From contig NZ_JAPDFS010000002.1 of assembly GCF_027257195.1 (NCBI RefSeq), forward strand, positions 150,398-214,397: DNA of 64,000 bases. Direction: 5' to 3'. Source of the stretch: Halorubrum sp. F4. Lineage in GTDB: Archaea > Halobacteriota > Halobacteria > Halobacteriales > Haloferacaceae. Numbering within the stretch: position 1 is the stretch's first letter; every line of letters starts with the position of its first letter. A program made the translations under genes and the position numbers. Under the pieces are notes generated by a model. The model was not told the origin of the DNA and ran no database searches. It saw only the letters and a program-made list of their open reading frames with translations. Shown here piece by piece: positions 8,492 through 17,506 of this stretch.

Positions 8492-10933
8492 CTACGCCGC
8501 GGTCTCGGCCGGTTCGCTCGCCTGTGGCGGCTCAGCGGGCTCGACGTTCCCGAGCCGAAGCGCGTTGCCGGTGACGCCGAGGCTCATCCCCATGTCGCCG
8601 ACGATCACGGCCATCGCGACGGTGACATACCCGAAGGGCGCGCCCGCCGCGAGCAGCGCCTTCACGGCGAGCGACGCGCCGATGTTCGTCCGGATCGTCC
8701 GCCCGGCGCGCGCCGAGAGGTCGATCACGTACGGGAGCCGGGTCAGGTCGTCGGCCATGAGCGCCACGTCCGCGGTCTCGAGGGCGGTGTCGGTGCCGGC
8801 CGCCCCCATCGCGATCCCCACGTCCGCGGCCGCCAGCGCGGGGGCGTCGTTGATCCCGTCGCCGACCATCGCGACCCCGCCGTCGCTCTCCGTACCGATC
8901 TCGCGAACGGCGGCGACCTTCTCGTCCGGCAGGAGCTCCGCGCGGACCTCGTCGACGCCCACGGTCTCGCCGATCGCCCGCGCCGTCCGCTCGTTGTCGC
9001 CGGTGAGCATCACGACGCGCTCGATCCCGAGGTCGTGAAGCCGGTCGACGGCCCACGCCGCCTCCGGCCGGACCGCGTCCGCGACCGCGATCACGCCCTC
9101 CAGCCGCTCCTCGGTGCCGACGAGCACGACCGTCTTGCCCGCGGCCTGGAGCCGCGGGATCGTCTCGCCGGCCAGGTCGAGGTACTCCCCGTGTTCACAG
9201 GGTGCGGGTTCGTCGAGCCGGTCGGGCTCGCCGTTCTCGTTCGTCTCCGCCGGCCCCTCGAGGGTTCCGCCGTCGGTCCGGACGTGGGCGTGCCCGAGGT
9301 CGAAGCCGAGGCCCTCGAACAGCGACGGCTTGCCGGCGTAGTGGGTCTCGCCGTCGAGCTCCGCCCGGACTCCCTTCCCGGCGAGCGCCTCGAACCCGAC
9401 CACGTCGCGGTCGTTAGCGTGGTCGGCGACAGCGTGGTCGTCGACGTCGCGGTCGATGGCGTCGCTCTCGAGGGAACCCTCCCCGTACGCCACGATCGCC
9501 TCGGCGACGGGGTGTTCGCTCCGGCGTTCCAGCGCGGTCGCACACGCGAGCAGGTCGCGGGCGTCTGTCCCGCCGAGCGGGATCACGTCGGTGACCGCGA
9601 GCTCGCCGGTCGTGAGCGTTCCCGTCTTGTCGACCGCGACGGCGTCGACGTCTCCGGCCGCCTCCAGGTGCTCGCCGCCCTTGATCAGGACGCCGTTTCG
9701 CGCGGCGGCGGTCACGCCGGAGACGACGCTGACGGGGGTCGAGATGACGAACGCGCACGGACACGCGATCACGAGCAGGGTGAGCCCGCGGACGAACCAC
9801 GTCTCGGCCGGGCCGCCGACGACGAGGGTGCCGAGAACGACCGTCGCGACCGCGCCGGCAACGACGATCGGCGTGTAGACTCCCGCGAACCGGTCGACGA
9901 ACCGCTCGGCACGGGTCTCCTCGCCGTTGGCCGCCTCGACGAGTTCGACCACCTGTGCGATGGTGGACTCCTCTGCGGGCGCGGTCGCCTCGACCTCCAG
10001 GTAGCCCGCTTCGTTGATCGAGCCGGCGTACACCTCGTCGCCCGGCTCCTTCTCCGCCGGGACCGACTCGCCCGTGATCGGCGACTCGTCGACCGCACCC
10101 GAACCCTCGCGGACGACCCCGTCGAGGGGGACGCGCTCGCCCGGCCGGACGGCGAGCCGCTCGCCGACGGCGACCGCCGCGGCCGGCACGGTCTCCTCCT
10201 CGCCGTTACGGATCACGACCGCCTCGTCGGGCGACAGCTCCATCAGCTCGCGCAGCGAGGTGCGCGCGCGGTCGATCGAGAAGCGCTCTAAAAGCTCCGC
10301 GGTCGAGAAGAGCACCGCGAGCGTCGCGGCCTCGAACGGGAGGTCGATGAGCAGGGCCGCGACCACCCCGATCGACATCAGGAGGTCGATGTCGAGGCTC
10401 AATCCCCGCAGCGAGTAGTAGCCGTTCCGGAGGATCGGCGGGGCCGCGACCGCGATCGCGAGCAGGTACGCGAGCGACGCGCCGGACAGCTCCCACGGGC
10501 CGGCGACGCCGACCCCCTCGCCGACGGTGGCGAAGAGGGGGTTCATCCCCGGCAGGAGCCACTCGAGGACGAGTCCGACGACGAGGAACACGCCGCCGAC
10601 CGCGGTCGCGATCGCTCGGGGGGTTCGCCAGAGGTCGTCCGCGACCGTGTCGGCGTCCGCGTCGGCGACGCCGTAGCCCGCGCCCTCGACCACCGAGACG
10701 ATCGCGTCGACGTCGAGGACCGCGGGATCGTAGGTGACGACGACGACTCCGGTGGTCGGCCGCGTGTCGACGGCGAGAACGCCCTCGCGGTCGAGGGCCC
10801 CCTCGACCTTCCCCGCACAGGACGCACAGTCCATGTCCGGGACGGTCAACCGGAGTTCGGAGCCGTGGGTCTCGGGGCCGTCATCCCCGACCTCACCACT
10901 CACGGAGTCGTTCGCTCCCTCTCGTTCGCTCAT
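8492..10933 (-). CDS. Heavy-metal-translocating P-type ATPase, Zn/Cd/Pb class (P1B-2)
   Basis: Membrane ATPase of 813 residues that should export divalent soft metals. An N-terminal HMA domain has MDCASCAGKVE. The core has the membrane metal site ACPCAFVISTP, phosphorylation motif DKTGTLTTGE, nucleotide-binding SEHPVAEA and hinge MVGDGINDAPALAAADVGIA. The last two helices carry a Lys (SLAVKALLAAG) and an Asp (IVGDMGMSLGVTGNALRL), the hallmarks of P1B-2 (ZntA/CadA-like) rather than Cu pumps. An unusual His/Cys-containing insertion (GHAH...PCEHGEY) lies in the nucleotide-binding domain. Leaderless promoter with an inverted repeat upstream. Exact metal unknown. Confidence 0.93.
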   Translation of the reverse strand: MSEREGANDSVSGEVGDDGPETHGSELRLTVPDMDCASCAGKVEGALDREGVLAVDTRPTTGVVVVTYDPAVLDVDAIVSVVEGAGYGVADADADTVADDLWRTPRAIATAVGGVFLVVGLVLEWLLPGMNPLFATVGEGVGVAGPWELSGASLAYLLAIAVAAPPILRNGYYSLRGLSLDIDLLMSIGVVAALLIDLPFEAATLAVLFSTAELLERFSIDRARTSLRELMELSPDEAVVIRNGEEETVPAAAVAVGERLAVRPGERVPLDGVVREGSGAVDESPITGESVPAEKEPGDEVYAGSINEAGYLEVEATAPAEESTIAQVVELVEAANGEETRAERFVDRFAGVYTPIVVAGAVATVVLGTLVVGGPAETWFVRGLTLLVIACPCAFVISTPVSVVSGVTAAARNGVLIKGGEHLEAAGDVDAVAVDKTGTLTTGELAVTDVIPLGGTDARDLLACATALERRSEHPVAEAIVAYGEGSLESDAIDRDVDDHAVADHANDRDVVGFEALAGKGVRAELDGETHYAGKPSLFEGLGFDLGHAHVRTDGGTLEGPAETNENGEPDRLDEPAPCEHGEYLDLAGETIPRLQAAGKTVVLVGTEERLEGVIAVADAVRPEAAWAVDRLHDLGIERVVMLTGDNERTARAIGETVGVDEVRAELLPDEKVAAVREIGTESDGGVAMVGDGINDAPALAAADVGIAMGAAGTDTALETADVALMADDLTRLPYVIDLSARAGRTIRTNIGASLAVKALLAAGAPFGYVTVAMAVIVGDMGMSLGVTGNALRLGNVEPAEPPQASEPAETAA

Positions 10934-10943
10934 TGACCGTGTC

Positions 10944-10965
10944 TAACCGATCCACGGTTATTAAT
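10944..10965 (-). promoter_or_regulatory. TATA box and overlapping inverted repeat for the metal ATPase gene
   Basis: On the minus strand a TATA-like GATTAATAACC (10956-10965) lies about 27 nt before the ATG at 10933, typical of a leaderless haloarchaeal promoter. A 6-5-6 inverted repeat TAACCG-atcca-CGGTTA (10944-10960) overlaps the TATA box and the start-site region, where a repressor could block transcription. A metal-responsive regulator is inference; none is encoded next door. Confidence 0.5.
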
Positions 10966-11061
10966 CCGTCTGCCAGAATCCATCGTTAAGTTATAAGTAG
11001 TTCATAGATTCATGGTATATTTTAATAACTATCCGGGAACGGTGGCGGGCAGCGGCGAGTA

Positions 11062-11067
11062 TTTATC
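11062..11067 (+). promoter_or_regulatory. TATA-like box for the 120-aa membrane protein
   Basis: AGTATTTATCC is centred about 26 nt upstream of the ATG at 11090. This spacing matches a leaderless transcript and supports choosing ATG 11090 over the longer in-frame reading that begins at 11012. Confidence 0.5.
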
Positions 11068-11089
11068 CGCGGATCGGCTACGGGCGGAC

Positions 11090-11452
11090 ATGACCGACTG
11101 GCGCGCCGTCGGCTACGGGTTCGTCGTCATGGTGATCGCCGGGGTGCTGGCGACGTTCGCACCGGTGATCGGGCACGTGGGCGCGGGGCTGATCGGCGGG
11201 TTCGTCGCGGGGTACGTCGCGGGCGGCGGGCTGCTCTCCGGGACCTGGCACGGCCTGCTCGCCGGCTCCGTGAGCGGGATCGTCGTCACCCTGCTGCTCG
11301 CGGCGTTCGGCGGGCTCGTCGGCCTCGCGGGCGGCCCGCTCGGCGGGTTGCTCGGCGGCGCGGGCGTCCTCGTCGTCGGACTCCTCCTCACCCTCCTCTT
11401 CGCGATCGACTCGGCGCTCGCGGGCGCGATCGGCGGCGTCCTCGGGGAGTGA
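11090..11452 (+). CDS. Small Gly/Ala-rich membrane protein (DUF5518-like)
   Basis: 120 residues, almost entirely hydrophobic, with about four membrane segments built from Gly/Ala/Leu/Val (for example VMVIAGVLATFAPVIGHVGA and LLTLLFAIDSALAGAIGGVL). This composition and layout resemble the haloarchaeal DUF5518 family, whose function is unknown; the family call is from memory. The upstream in-frame extension crosses the TATA box, so I start at ATG 11090. Divergent from the metal ATPase; no evidence that they work together. Confidence 0.75.
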   Translation: MTDWRAVGYGFVVMVIAGVLATFAPVIGHVGAGLIGGFVAGYVAGGGLLSGTWHGLLAGSVSGIVVTLLLAAFGGLVGLAGGPLGGLLGGAGVLVVGLLLTLLFAIDSALAGAIGGVLGE

Positions 11453-11583
11453 GGTTCGGGATTCGGGTTCCGAACGGAACTCGTTCTCGGTCCTCGTTCT
11501 CGGTCGTCACGGATCCAAACGTCACGATCGATCACTGCGAGTAACGCTTAAATACGATCGTGGCAGAGGATAACACGCACAGA

Positions 11584-11928
11584 ATGTTCGAACGCTTCTC
11601 CAGCGGGTACTACCTGGGCGAACTGTACGTGGAACCCCACGACGACGACCGGGCCGCCATCCAGCGGGCCGACCACGAGCGGGTAAACGAGCAGCTGTAC
11701 GCGGACGGCGAGGGAGTGGAGCGACTCGACGCGCCCCTCGTGATGAAGCTCGATTCGGGTCACATCCCGGTCGCCGGCGACGAGGGGATCCCGAGCGGAA
11801 CGCTCGCCGTCCCGCGCTCGATCGCGGACGACGACCTTCCGTCCAGACGGAACGTCCTGCTGGCGGACGCCGACCGTGCGGAGAACCTCCTCCGCTGGGA
11901 GGGGTGGGAACCGTACGTCGACGTCTGA
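11584..11928 (+). CDS. Conserved haloarchaeal protein, DUF5802-like
   Basis: 114 residues beginning MFERFSSGYYLGELYVEP, an N-terminus I associate with the haloarchaeal DUF5802 family (function unknown). It has a soluble alpha/beta composition and no signal or membrane segment. A GTG at 11560 in frame would add eight residues, but a TATA-like CTTAAATA at 11547-11554 sits about 33 nt before ATG 11584 and favours the shorter start. No operon partner is evident; the next gene starts about 100 bp downstream. Confidence 0.8.
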   Translation: MFERFSSGYYLGELYVEPHDDDRAAIQRADHERVNEQLYADGEGVERLDAPLVMKLDSGHIPVAGDEGIPSGTLAVPRSIADDDLPSRRNVLLADADRAENLLRWEGWEPYVDV

Positions 11929-12025
11929 GACGAACCCTCAGCCGAACCGAGTCCCCATCCGAACCGACTTTCCCGCCCGAACTCGAGGCCGACGCACCTT
12001 TGAGGGCGGCACGGGACTTCCCTCC

Positions 12026-12940
12026 ATGATCGACCGGCTGCTCGGCCGCGCCGAATTGAAGGAGCGGATCGAGGAACTCGAAGAGGAGAAGCGCCACCTC
12101 GAGCGGCGCGCGGAAGCCGAGGAGGAGCGGCGGTCGGACGCGGTCGCGGACCGCCAGCGCGCGGAGGAGCGCGTCAACCGGCTCGAGTCACGGATCGAGT
12201 CGCTCGAGGACCGCGTCGAGCGGGCCGAAGGCGACGAGGAGACCGTCGAGTTCCGCCGCGTGAGCGACGCCTACGGATCCCGCCTCGCCGACGTTCTCGG
12301 CCGGCTCCGGGGAGTCGAGAGCGACGATCCCGAGGGCGTGCTTACCGCGTTCGTCCCCGACGGCACGGTCCCGGAGAGCGTCGGAGAGCACTTCGGCGAC
12401 CGCACACCGCTCGTCCGGCGGGCCGCACCCGCGGTCGTCGTCGCCGACGACACGGGCGCGGTGAGCGCCGCGCTCTCGACGCCGATCGAGCCGGAGCCGT
12501 TCGACCGGTGGAGCGACGGCCCCCGGCTCCCGGTGGAGTGGTTCCGCCCCGCCGGCCGCTTCGCGTTCGCGCTGGTCCGGTCGGACACGTTCGCGCTGGG
12601 AGTCTACGAGGGCGACGAGCGGGTCGACTTCGAGGGGTTCACCTCCGACGTGAAGGCCGCCCACTCCAAGGGTGGGTTCTCGCAGGGACGCTTCGAGCGC
12701 CGGCGCGACGGACAGATCGACGAGCATCTCGAGCGCGCCCGCGACGTCCTCGCCGACCTCGGGGACGTCGCGAGCACCGGGGCCGTCGACCGAACGATCG
12801 TCGTCGGCGAGCGGAGCGTGCTCGGGGAACTCCGAGACCTCGCCGACCACACGGACGTGACCGACGCGACCGGCCGACCGGAGGCTGCCCTCGAGGACGC
12901 GTTTCGTGACTTCTGGACCGTGCGGATTCACGCGCTCTGA
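12026..12940 (+). CDS. Vms1/VLRF1-type eRF1-like protein (candidate peptidyl-tRNA hydrolase/release factor)
   Basis: 304 residues. The first 75 or so form a charged coiled coil (ELEEEKRHLERRAEAEEE and heptads to about residue 72). The rest resembles the Vms1/VLRF1 branch of archaeo-eukaryotic release factor domains. A glycine loop, HSKGGFSQGRFERRR near residues 211-225, stands where eRF1 has GGQ; Vms1-type proteins use a related loop to cleave peptidyl-tRNA on stalled ribosomes. Family assignment rests on this motif and the surrounding fold pattern, and activity here is inference. The N-terminal coiled coil could dock to the ribosome. Start at ATG 12026; an upstream extension in the same frame overlaps the preceding gene and is not protein-like. 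Confidence 0.75.
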   Translation: MIDRLLGRAELKERIEELEEEKRHLERRAEAEEERRSDAVADRQRAEERVNRLESRIESLEDRVERAEGDEETVEFRRVSDAYGSRLADVLGRLRGVESDDPEGVLTAFVPDGTVPESVGEHFGDRTPLVRRAAPAVVVADDTGAVSAALSTPIEPEPFDRWSDGPRLPVEWFRPAGRFAFALVRSDTFALGVYEGDERVDFEGFTSDVKAAHSKGGFSQGRFERRRDGQIDEHLERARDVLADLGDVASTGAVDRTIVVGERSVLGELRDLADHTDVTDATGRPEAALEDAFRDFWTVRIHAL

Positions 12941-13200
12941 TCCGCCTCGAACTGGCGTCCAGGCCGAACCCCCCTTCCGTTCGCCGATCCCTCACGAACG
13001 TGTGTAAAACCGGAGAAACGTGCCAATAACTATGCCACTTGCCCGCATACTCCTCCGTGGAGGGACCTGTCACACGCTCCCTCCCCCCTTTCCCGATCCG
13101 AGGACGCGCCGTGACGCTTCGCGCCGTTTCGATCTCGAGCCGTTCCGATCCCGGCCCTTTCGAGGGACAGTACTAAACCGGGGACGGACGGTTATCGTCC

Positions 13201-15474
13201 ATGCATCGGTTGGGGTCGTCCGGCGTTCGTGCGGTCGTCGTCGCGTTGCTGACCGTCTCGCTTCTCCTCGGCGTCGTCGCCGTCGGCGGGGCCGCGAGCG
13301 TCGACCCCGGCGATCTCTCGTCCCAGGACGACTCGGCGCCCGTCCCGTCCGCTGATCCCTCCGCCGTGAGCGGGACCGGGGACGAGTGGACCGTCACGAC
13401 CGGGCCGGCCGGAACGACCGGGACCGGATCGCTGGCCGGGACGGATGGGCCCGCGGACGTCGACGACGACACGATCCACGTCGAACACGCGCTGTCCGCG
13501 ACCGACGAGGCCGGGACCATTGGGGTCACGACGACGGCGCGGATGCCCGATCGCGTCGGAGGGCTCGATCTCACCCTTCTGACGGTGAACGACGACCCCA
13601 TCGAGGCCGACGGCTTCGAGCGCGACGACGACGCGGCGGGTGACGAGGAGGTCTGGGTCTGGGACGGCGAGACCGAGGCCCCGTCGATCACCTATCGGAT
13701 GGACGCGAACGTCTCGGTCGAGGAGTCGGGACCGCTCGCCACCGGCGGGACCTACCGCTTCGTCGACACGGGCGAGTGGGCGCTCGTCAGGACGCCGCGG
13801 GTCAGGATCGGAGCGTCCTACACCGGTAGTTCACGTATCCGGGTCGACCGCGAGAACGTCGTCGACGGCGAGGGCGTCGCCTCCCGGGCGATGGCGTTCC
13901 TCGGCCCCCACGAGGAGCACGTGCGGGAGGGCGACGAGGCGCGGTACCGCCTGATCGAACCCGAGGCGGCCGACATGGAGGCGACCCCCGAGGAGGTGTT
14001 CGACGTCTTCGCGGGAGCCGAGCGGAACCTCCGGGTCGGGGCGGTCGACGACGAGGTGTTCGCGGTCGCCGCGCCCACCGGCGACGTGACGTGGGGGGTC
14101 CGCGGGCTCCAGACCGGCGACGCGGACCTGTGGGTTCGCGACGGGGAGCCAGCCGGGACCGCCGACGACGTGTGGACCCACGAGTACGTTCACACCCGTC
14201 AGGCGTACACGACCGATCCGGCGGACCCGAGCGCCCGGTGGTTCACCGAGGCGAGCGCGACCTACTACGCCGCGCTGTTCGCGCTCGACCGCGGCGCGAC
14301 CGACTTCGAGAGCTTCGAGCGGACGCTCGCGCGCGGCGAGCGCGACCCGGCCGCCTCCTCGACGCTCGCCGAGCCGGGGACCTGGCGTGCCAACGCCCCC
14401 TATACCAAGGGGGCGCTCGTCGCCGGCGAGATCGACCGCCGTATCCGGCTCGCCAGCGACGGGCGCGCGTCGCTGGCGACCGTCCTCCGCGAACTCAACG
14501 ACGACGCCGAGCCCGTCACGAACCGCGACTTCCTCGACGCGGTCGAGGCGGCCACGGGAGCGGGCGGCGACGACGAGGCCGCCGACGAGGTCCGCGCGGA
14601 GGCCGAGCGGCTGACGGCGACGGACGATCCCCCGGAGATGTGGGATCAGGACGCCCACGCGGAAGCGTTCGGCGAGACGCCCGCACAGATCGGGTACGCC
14701 CTCGCCGACGACGGCGTCCGCGCGACCGGCGAGTACCGGAACCGCTCCGTCGACGACGACCCGGTCCGGCTCGTCGCCGGCGAAACGCTCGCGCTCGGCG
14801 TCGACGTCTCGAACACCGGCGGCGTCGAGGGGGCCTACGACCTCTCGCTCTCGGTCGGCGGGGAGACGGTCGAAACGCGGGACGGGACCGTCGACGCGGG
14901 CGAGGCGACGACGGAGCGCTTCGAACACGCCTTCGCGGAGCCCGGCGAGTACACGGTCCGTGTCGGCGGCGAGACGCTCACCGTCGTCGTCTCCGAGCCC
15001 GCCGACCCGCTGGTTCGCGAGGTCTCCACCGACGTCGACCGGGTGACTGCCGGGGGATCGGTGACCGTGACCGCGACCGTCGCCAACGACGCGTCGATCC
15101 CCGCCGGGGCGGACCTCAAGTTCCGCGTCGACGGCGAGACGGTCGGCACCGATCCCGTCCGGCTGGACGCCGACGCGGAGACGACGGTCGAGCGCGCGGT
15201 ACCCGTCCCCGGGTCGGGAGACGCGGACACCGCGACCGTGAGCGTCGTCGGTCCCGCCGACGAGGCCTCGACGACCGTGGCCATCGACCGCGACGACGGC
15301 GACTCGGGGAGTTCGGCCGATGCCGACGGGGGATCCGACGGAGCAGCGGACGACGGCGGGAGCGCGGCCGACGACGACCTCACCGACGACGGGATCCCCG
15401 GGTTCGGCCCGATCGTCGCGCTCGTCGCGTTGCTCTCGCTGGTCGGGTCATCGGTACGACGGGGACGGAAGTGA
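13201..15474 (+). CDS. Secreted gluzincin-like (M61/M1-type) metalloprotease with CARDB-like domains and PGF-CTERM tail
   Basis: 757 residues. An N-terminal Sec-type signal (hydrophobic stretch near residues 10-30) is followed by an acidic linker and a beta-rich domain. A zinc site HEYVH near residue 327 has a Glu 19 residues after the second His (ARWFTEASATYY), giving the HExxH-18-E gluzincin pattern. One or two CARDB-like beta domains follow (LALGVDVSNTGGVEGAYDLS), then a Ser/Asp/Gly-rich stretch and a C-terminal DDGIPGFGPIVALVALL with a basic end, the PGF-CTERM signal cut by archaeosortase A before lipid attachment. It should sit on the cell surface. A TATA-like TACTAAA lies about 30 nt before the ATG. 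Confidence 0.82.
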   Translation: MHRLGSSGVRAVVVALLTVSLLLGVVAVGGAASVDPGDLSSQDDSAPVPSADPSAVSGTGDEWTVTTGPAGTTGTGSLAGTDGPADVDDDTIHVEHALSATDEAGTIGVTTTARMPDRVGGLDLTLLTVNDDPIEADGFERDDDAAGDEEVWVWDGETEAPSITYRMDANVSVEESGPLATGGTYRFVDTGEWALVRTPRVRIGASYTGSSRIRVDRENVVDGEGVASRAMAFLGPHEEHVREGDEARYRLIEPEAADMEATPEEVFDVFAGAERNLRVGAVDDEVFAVAAPTGDVTWGVRGLQTGDADLWVRDGEPAGTADDVWTHEYVHTRQAYTTDPADPSARWFTEASATYYAALFALDRGATDFESFERTLARGERDPAASSTLAEPGTWRANAPYTKGALVAGEIDRRIRLASDGRASLATVLRELNDDAEPVTNRDFLDAVEAATGAGGDDEAADEVRAEAERLTATDDPPEMWDQDAHAEAFGETPAQIGYALADDGVRATGEYRNRSVDDDPVRLVAGETLALGVDVSNTGGVEGAYDLSLSVGGETVETRDGTVDAGEATTERFEHAFAEPGEYTVRVGGETLTVVVSEPADPLVREVSTDVDRVTAGGSVTVTATVANDASIPAGADLKFRVDGETVGTDPVRLDADAETTVERAVPVPGSGDADTATVSVVGPADEASTTVAIDRDDGDSGSSADADGGSDGAADDGGSAADDDLTDDGIPGFGPIVALVALLSLVGSSVRRGRK

Positions 15475-15613
15475 GCGATCGACGCGAACGATCGGGGTTG
15501 CTCCTCCGTTTTCGGTCGATCTCCGGATCTCGTTCGTTCCCGGGGGTTCGATCGATCCTCGAGTTCCGATCGATCCCCGGGTCCCGGGGTCGCCTCCCGA
15601 CGACCTCGACCAC

Positions 15614-15994
15614 TCAGAACGGCGCGTCGGGGCCTTCGTCGTCCTCGCCGGAGCCGTCGCCGTCCTCCGCTGCCGCCTCCAGCTCGTGTCCCTCCTCCTG
15701 CCACGCCTCGATCCCGCCGCGGAGGCTCTCGACCCGGGCGTTCGCCGTCCCCTCGTAGCTGCCGATCAGCTGGGCGGCCTGCCGGCTCGCGATGCCGTGC
15801 GGACAGACCGTCACGATCCGGTCCGCGCCCTCCAGCTCGGCGACCCGGGTGGTCAACTCGGGGAACGGGATCGACTCGCTGTCCGGGACGTGTCCCCGGC
15901 CGAACGCCCGCTCGTCGCGGATGTCGACGATCCGAACGTCCCCGCCCTCCTCCAGCAGCGCGGCCAGCCCCGCCGGGTCGATCTCTCCATCCAT
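15614..15994 (-). CDS. Rhodanese-like single-domain sulfurtransferase
   Basis: 126 residues forming one rhodanese homology domain, with VRIVDIRDERAFGRGHVPDS near the N-terminus and the active-site loop VCPHGIASRQAA, whose Cys would carry the persulfide. The C-terminal 25 residues are an acidic tail. The ATG at 15994 overlaps the stop of the upstream cupin gene (TGATG), so the two are translated together. Single-domain rhodaneses move sulfur to acceptors; the acceptor is unknown. Confidence 0.88.
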   Translation of the reverse strand: MDGEIDPAGLAALLEEGGDVRIVDIRDERAFGRGHVPDSESIPFPELTTRVAELEGADRIVTVCPHGIASRQAAQLIGSYEGTANARVESLRGGIEAWQEEGHELEAAAEDGDGSGEDDEGPDAPF

Positions 15995-16320
15995 CACGGG
16001 AGCGGGCAGAGGCTCGCCGTGAGCACGGCGCGCTCGTCGGTGTCGTTTCGGGCGCCGTGGACGTCTCCTCGGGCGTTGTGGACGACCGCCGGCGCGGCGA
16101 GGCGTTCGGATTCGCCCTCCCGGACCACGGTCGGTTCGCCCTCGAGGACGTGGAAGACGTTCGTCGCGTCCGCGTGTTCGTGGGGGTCGACCTCGCTCCC
16201 GGGTGCGAGGACGAACGCCTTCACGAGGACGTCGTCGGCCACGACGAGCTCCGCGGTGGCGACCTCTCCCTCGGCGGGGTCGAGGTCGCCGACGGCGTCG
16301 GCGTATCTGTCGAGCGTCAT
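15994..16320 (-). CDS. Cupin-domain protein
   Basis: 108 residues forming one small beta-barrel cupin. The first cupin motif is visible as APGSEVDPHEHADATNVFHV, with two His and a downstream Glu region (VLEGEPTVV); the second motif is weaker (PAVVHNARGDVHGARN). A metal site is likely but the substrate is not predictable. The gene directly precedes and overlaps a rhodanese gene, so a role in sulfur-compound handling or redox sensing is possible but only inferred from context. Confidence 0.85.
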   Translation of the reverse strand: MTLDRYADAVGDLDPAEGEVATAELVVADDVLVKAFVLAPGSEVDPHEHADATNVFHVLEGEPTVVREGESERLAAPAVVHNARGDVHGARNDTDERAVLTASLCPLP

Positions 16321-16384
16321 ACCCGAGCGGTCGTGCTGCGGGGGTTAAAACGCGTCGTCGGAGGCGAGTCCGTCCCCCGTCCCT

Positions 16385-17338
16385 TCACTCGCGCGCGCCG
16401 GGCGGCAGCGGGTCGGCGTGGTCCGCGACCGCCTTCGCGACGCGATGGGGGTCCTCGTGGATCACCCAGTGGGTCGCGTCGTCGATCGTCAGGAGCCGTC
16501 CGTCGGCGCAGTGGTCGACGCTCTCGCCGGCCAGCCGTTTCTCGAGGAACGGGTCGTCCGCGCCCCAGATCACGAGCGTCGGGACCTCGACGCGGGACGT
16601 GGCGGGCTCCGGACGTTCGCGGACGATCGCCCGATACCAGTTCACCATCGCCTCGAACGCGCCCTCGCGGTTCCATGCCCGGCGGTAGCGCCGGAAGTCG
16701 TCCTCGCCGAACGTCCCCGGATCGCTCGTCTCACGCAGGGTCCGCACGCCGATCCGCCAGTTTCCGGCGCGTGCGACCGCCTCCGGCAGCCGAGGGATCT
16801 GGAAGGCGAGCACGTACCAGCTCTTTCGACGCTGTCGCCAGGAGTTCCGGAGCGCCCGCTCGAAGACGGTGGGGTGTGGAACGTTGACGGCGACGAGCTC
16901 CGAGACGCGGTCGGCGTGGTGGAGCGCGAGCCACCAGCCGACCGCGGCTCCCCAGTCGTGACCGGCGACCGCCGCTTCCTCCCGGCCGTACGCGTCGATC
17001 AGTCCCACCACGTCGCGGGCGAGCTCGTCGATCCGGTAGTCGGCGACGTCGGGCGGCTTCTCCGAGAGGTTGTACCCGCGTTGGTCGGGGACGACGACGC
17101 GGTAGCCGGCGTTCGCGAGCGGCGCGATCGTCTCGTTCCAGCCGTACCAGAACTCCGGGAACCCGTGGAGCAGGACGAGCAGCTTCCCGTTCTCGGGACC
17201 CGCCTCGACGATGTGGAGACGAACGCCGTTCGTCTCGATCGCCCGCGACGTTCCCGGAACTCCCTCGGGGATCTCGTCGGACGGGACCTCGACGGGCGGC
17301 GTCGCCTCCGTCACGTCGTTTCCGGTACCGTCGACCAT
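16385..17338 (-). CDS. Alpha/beta hydrolase, epoxide-hydrolase-like
   Basis: 317 residues with the alpha/beta-hydrolase landmarks: oxyanion loop LLHGFPEFWYGW, the DQRGYNLSEKP region, and nucleophile elbow GHDWGAAVGWW, where an Asp is the nucleophile as in epoxide hydrolases and haloalkane dehalogenases. A C-terminal WGADDPF (acid region) and DATHWVIHEDPHRVA (catalytic His) complete the triad. The HGFPE motif favours an epoxide hydrolase. The first 30 residues are an acidic leader. Separate from the cupin-rhodanese pair, with a 64-bp gap. Confidence 0.88.
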   Translation of the reverse strand: MVDGTGNDVTEATPPVEVPSDEIPEGVPGTSRAIETNGVRLHIVEAGPENGKLLVLLHGFPEFWYGWNETIAPLANAGYRVVVPDQRGYNLSEKPPDVADYRIDELARDVVGLIDAYGREEAAVAGHDWGAAVGWWLALHHADRVSELVAVNVPHPTVFERALRNSWRQRRKSWYVLAFQIPRLPEAVARAGNWRIGVRTLRETSDPGTFGEDDFRRYRRAWNREGAFEAMVNWYRAIVRERPEPATSRVEVPTLVIWGADDPFLEKRLAGESVDHCADGRLLTIDDATHWVIHEDPHRVAKAVADHADPLPPGARE

Positions 17339-17506
17339 ACCGGGCGATCGGCCCCTGGCGACTAATAGCTACGCCGGCGGTTCCGTGGCGTCCGTCGAAT
17401 CACGCCCTCCGCGGCCGACCGTGTGGCCTCGCCCCGCCGATCCGGACGAGAGGTAGAAAGCGTCTTATACGTTGATTTCACACGGTATCCTGAGGAGTGT
17501 TATCAC

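Noticed and set aside
12941..13200. Small peptide or RNA gene in the gap before the gluzincin gene
   Set aside because: A minus-strand reading with YAGKWHSYWHVSPVLHTF is unlike local codon use, and only a short stem (CTCC...GGAG) is seen; no supporting promoter.
15475..15613. Repeated GATCGATCC-like words in the gap before the rhodanese gene
   Set aside because: Short and irregular; looks like drift in GATC-rich intergenic DNA, not an array.
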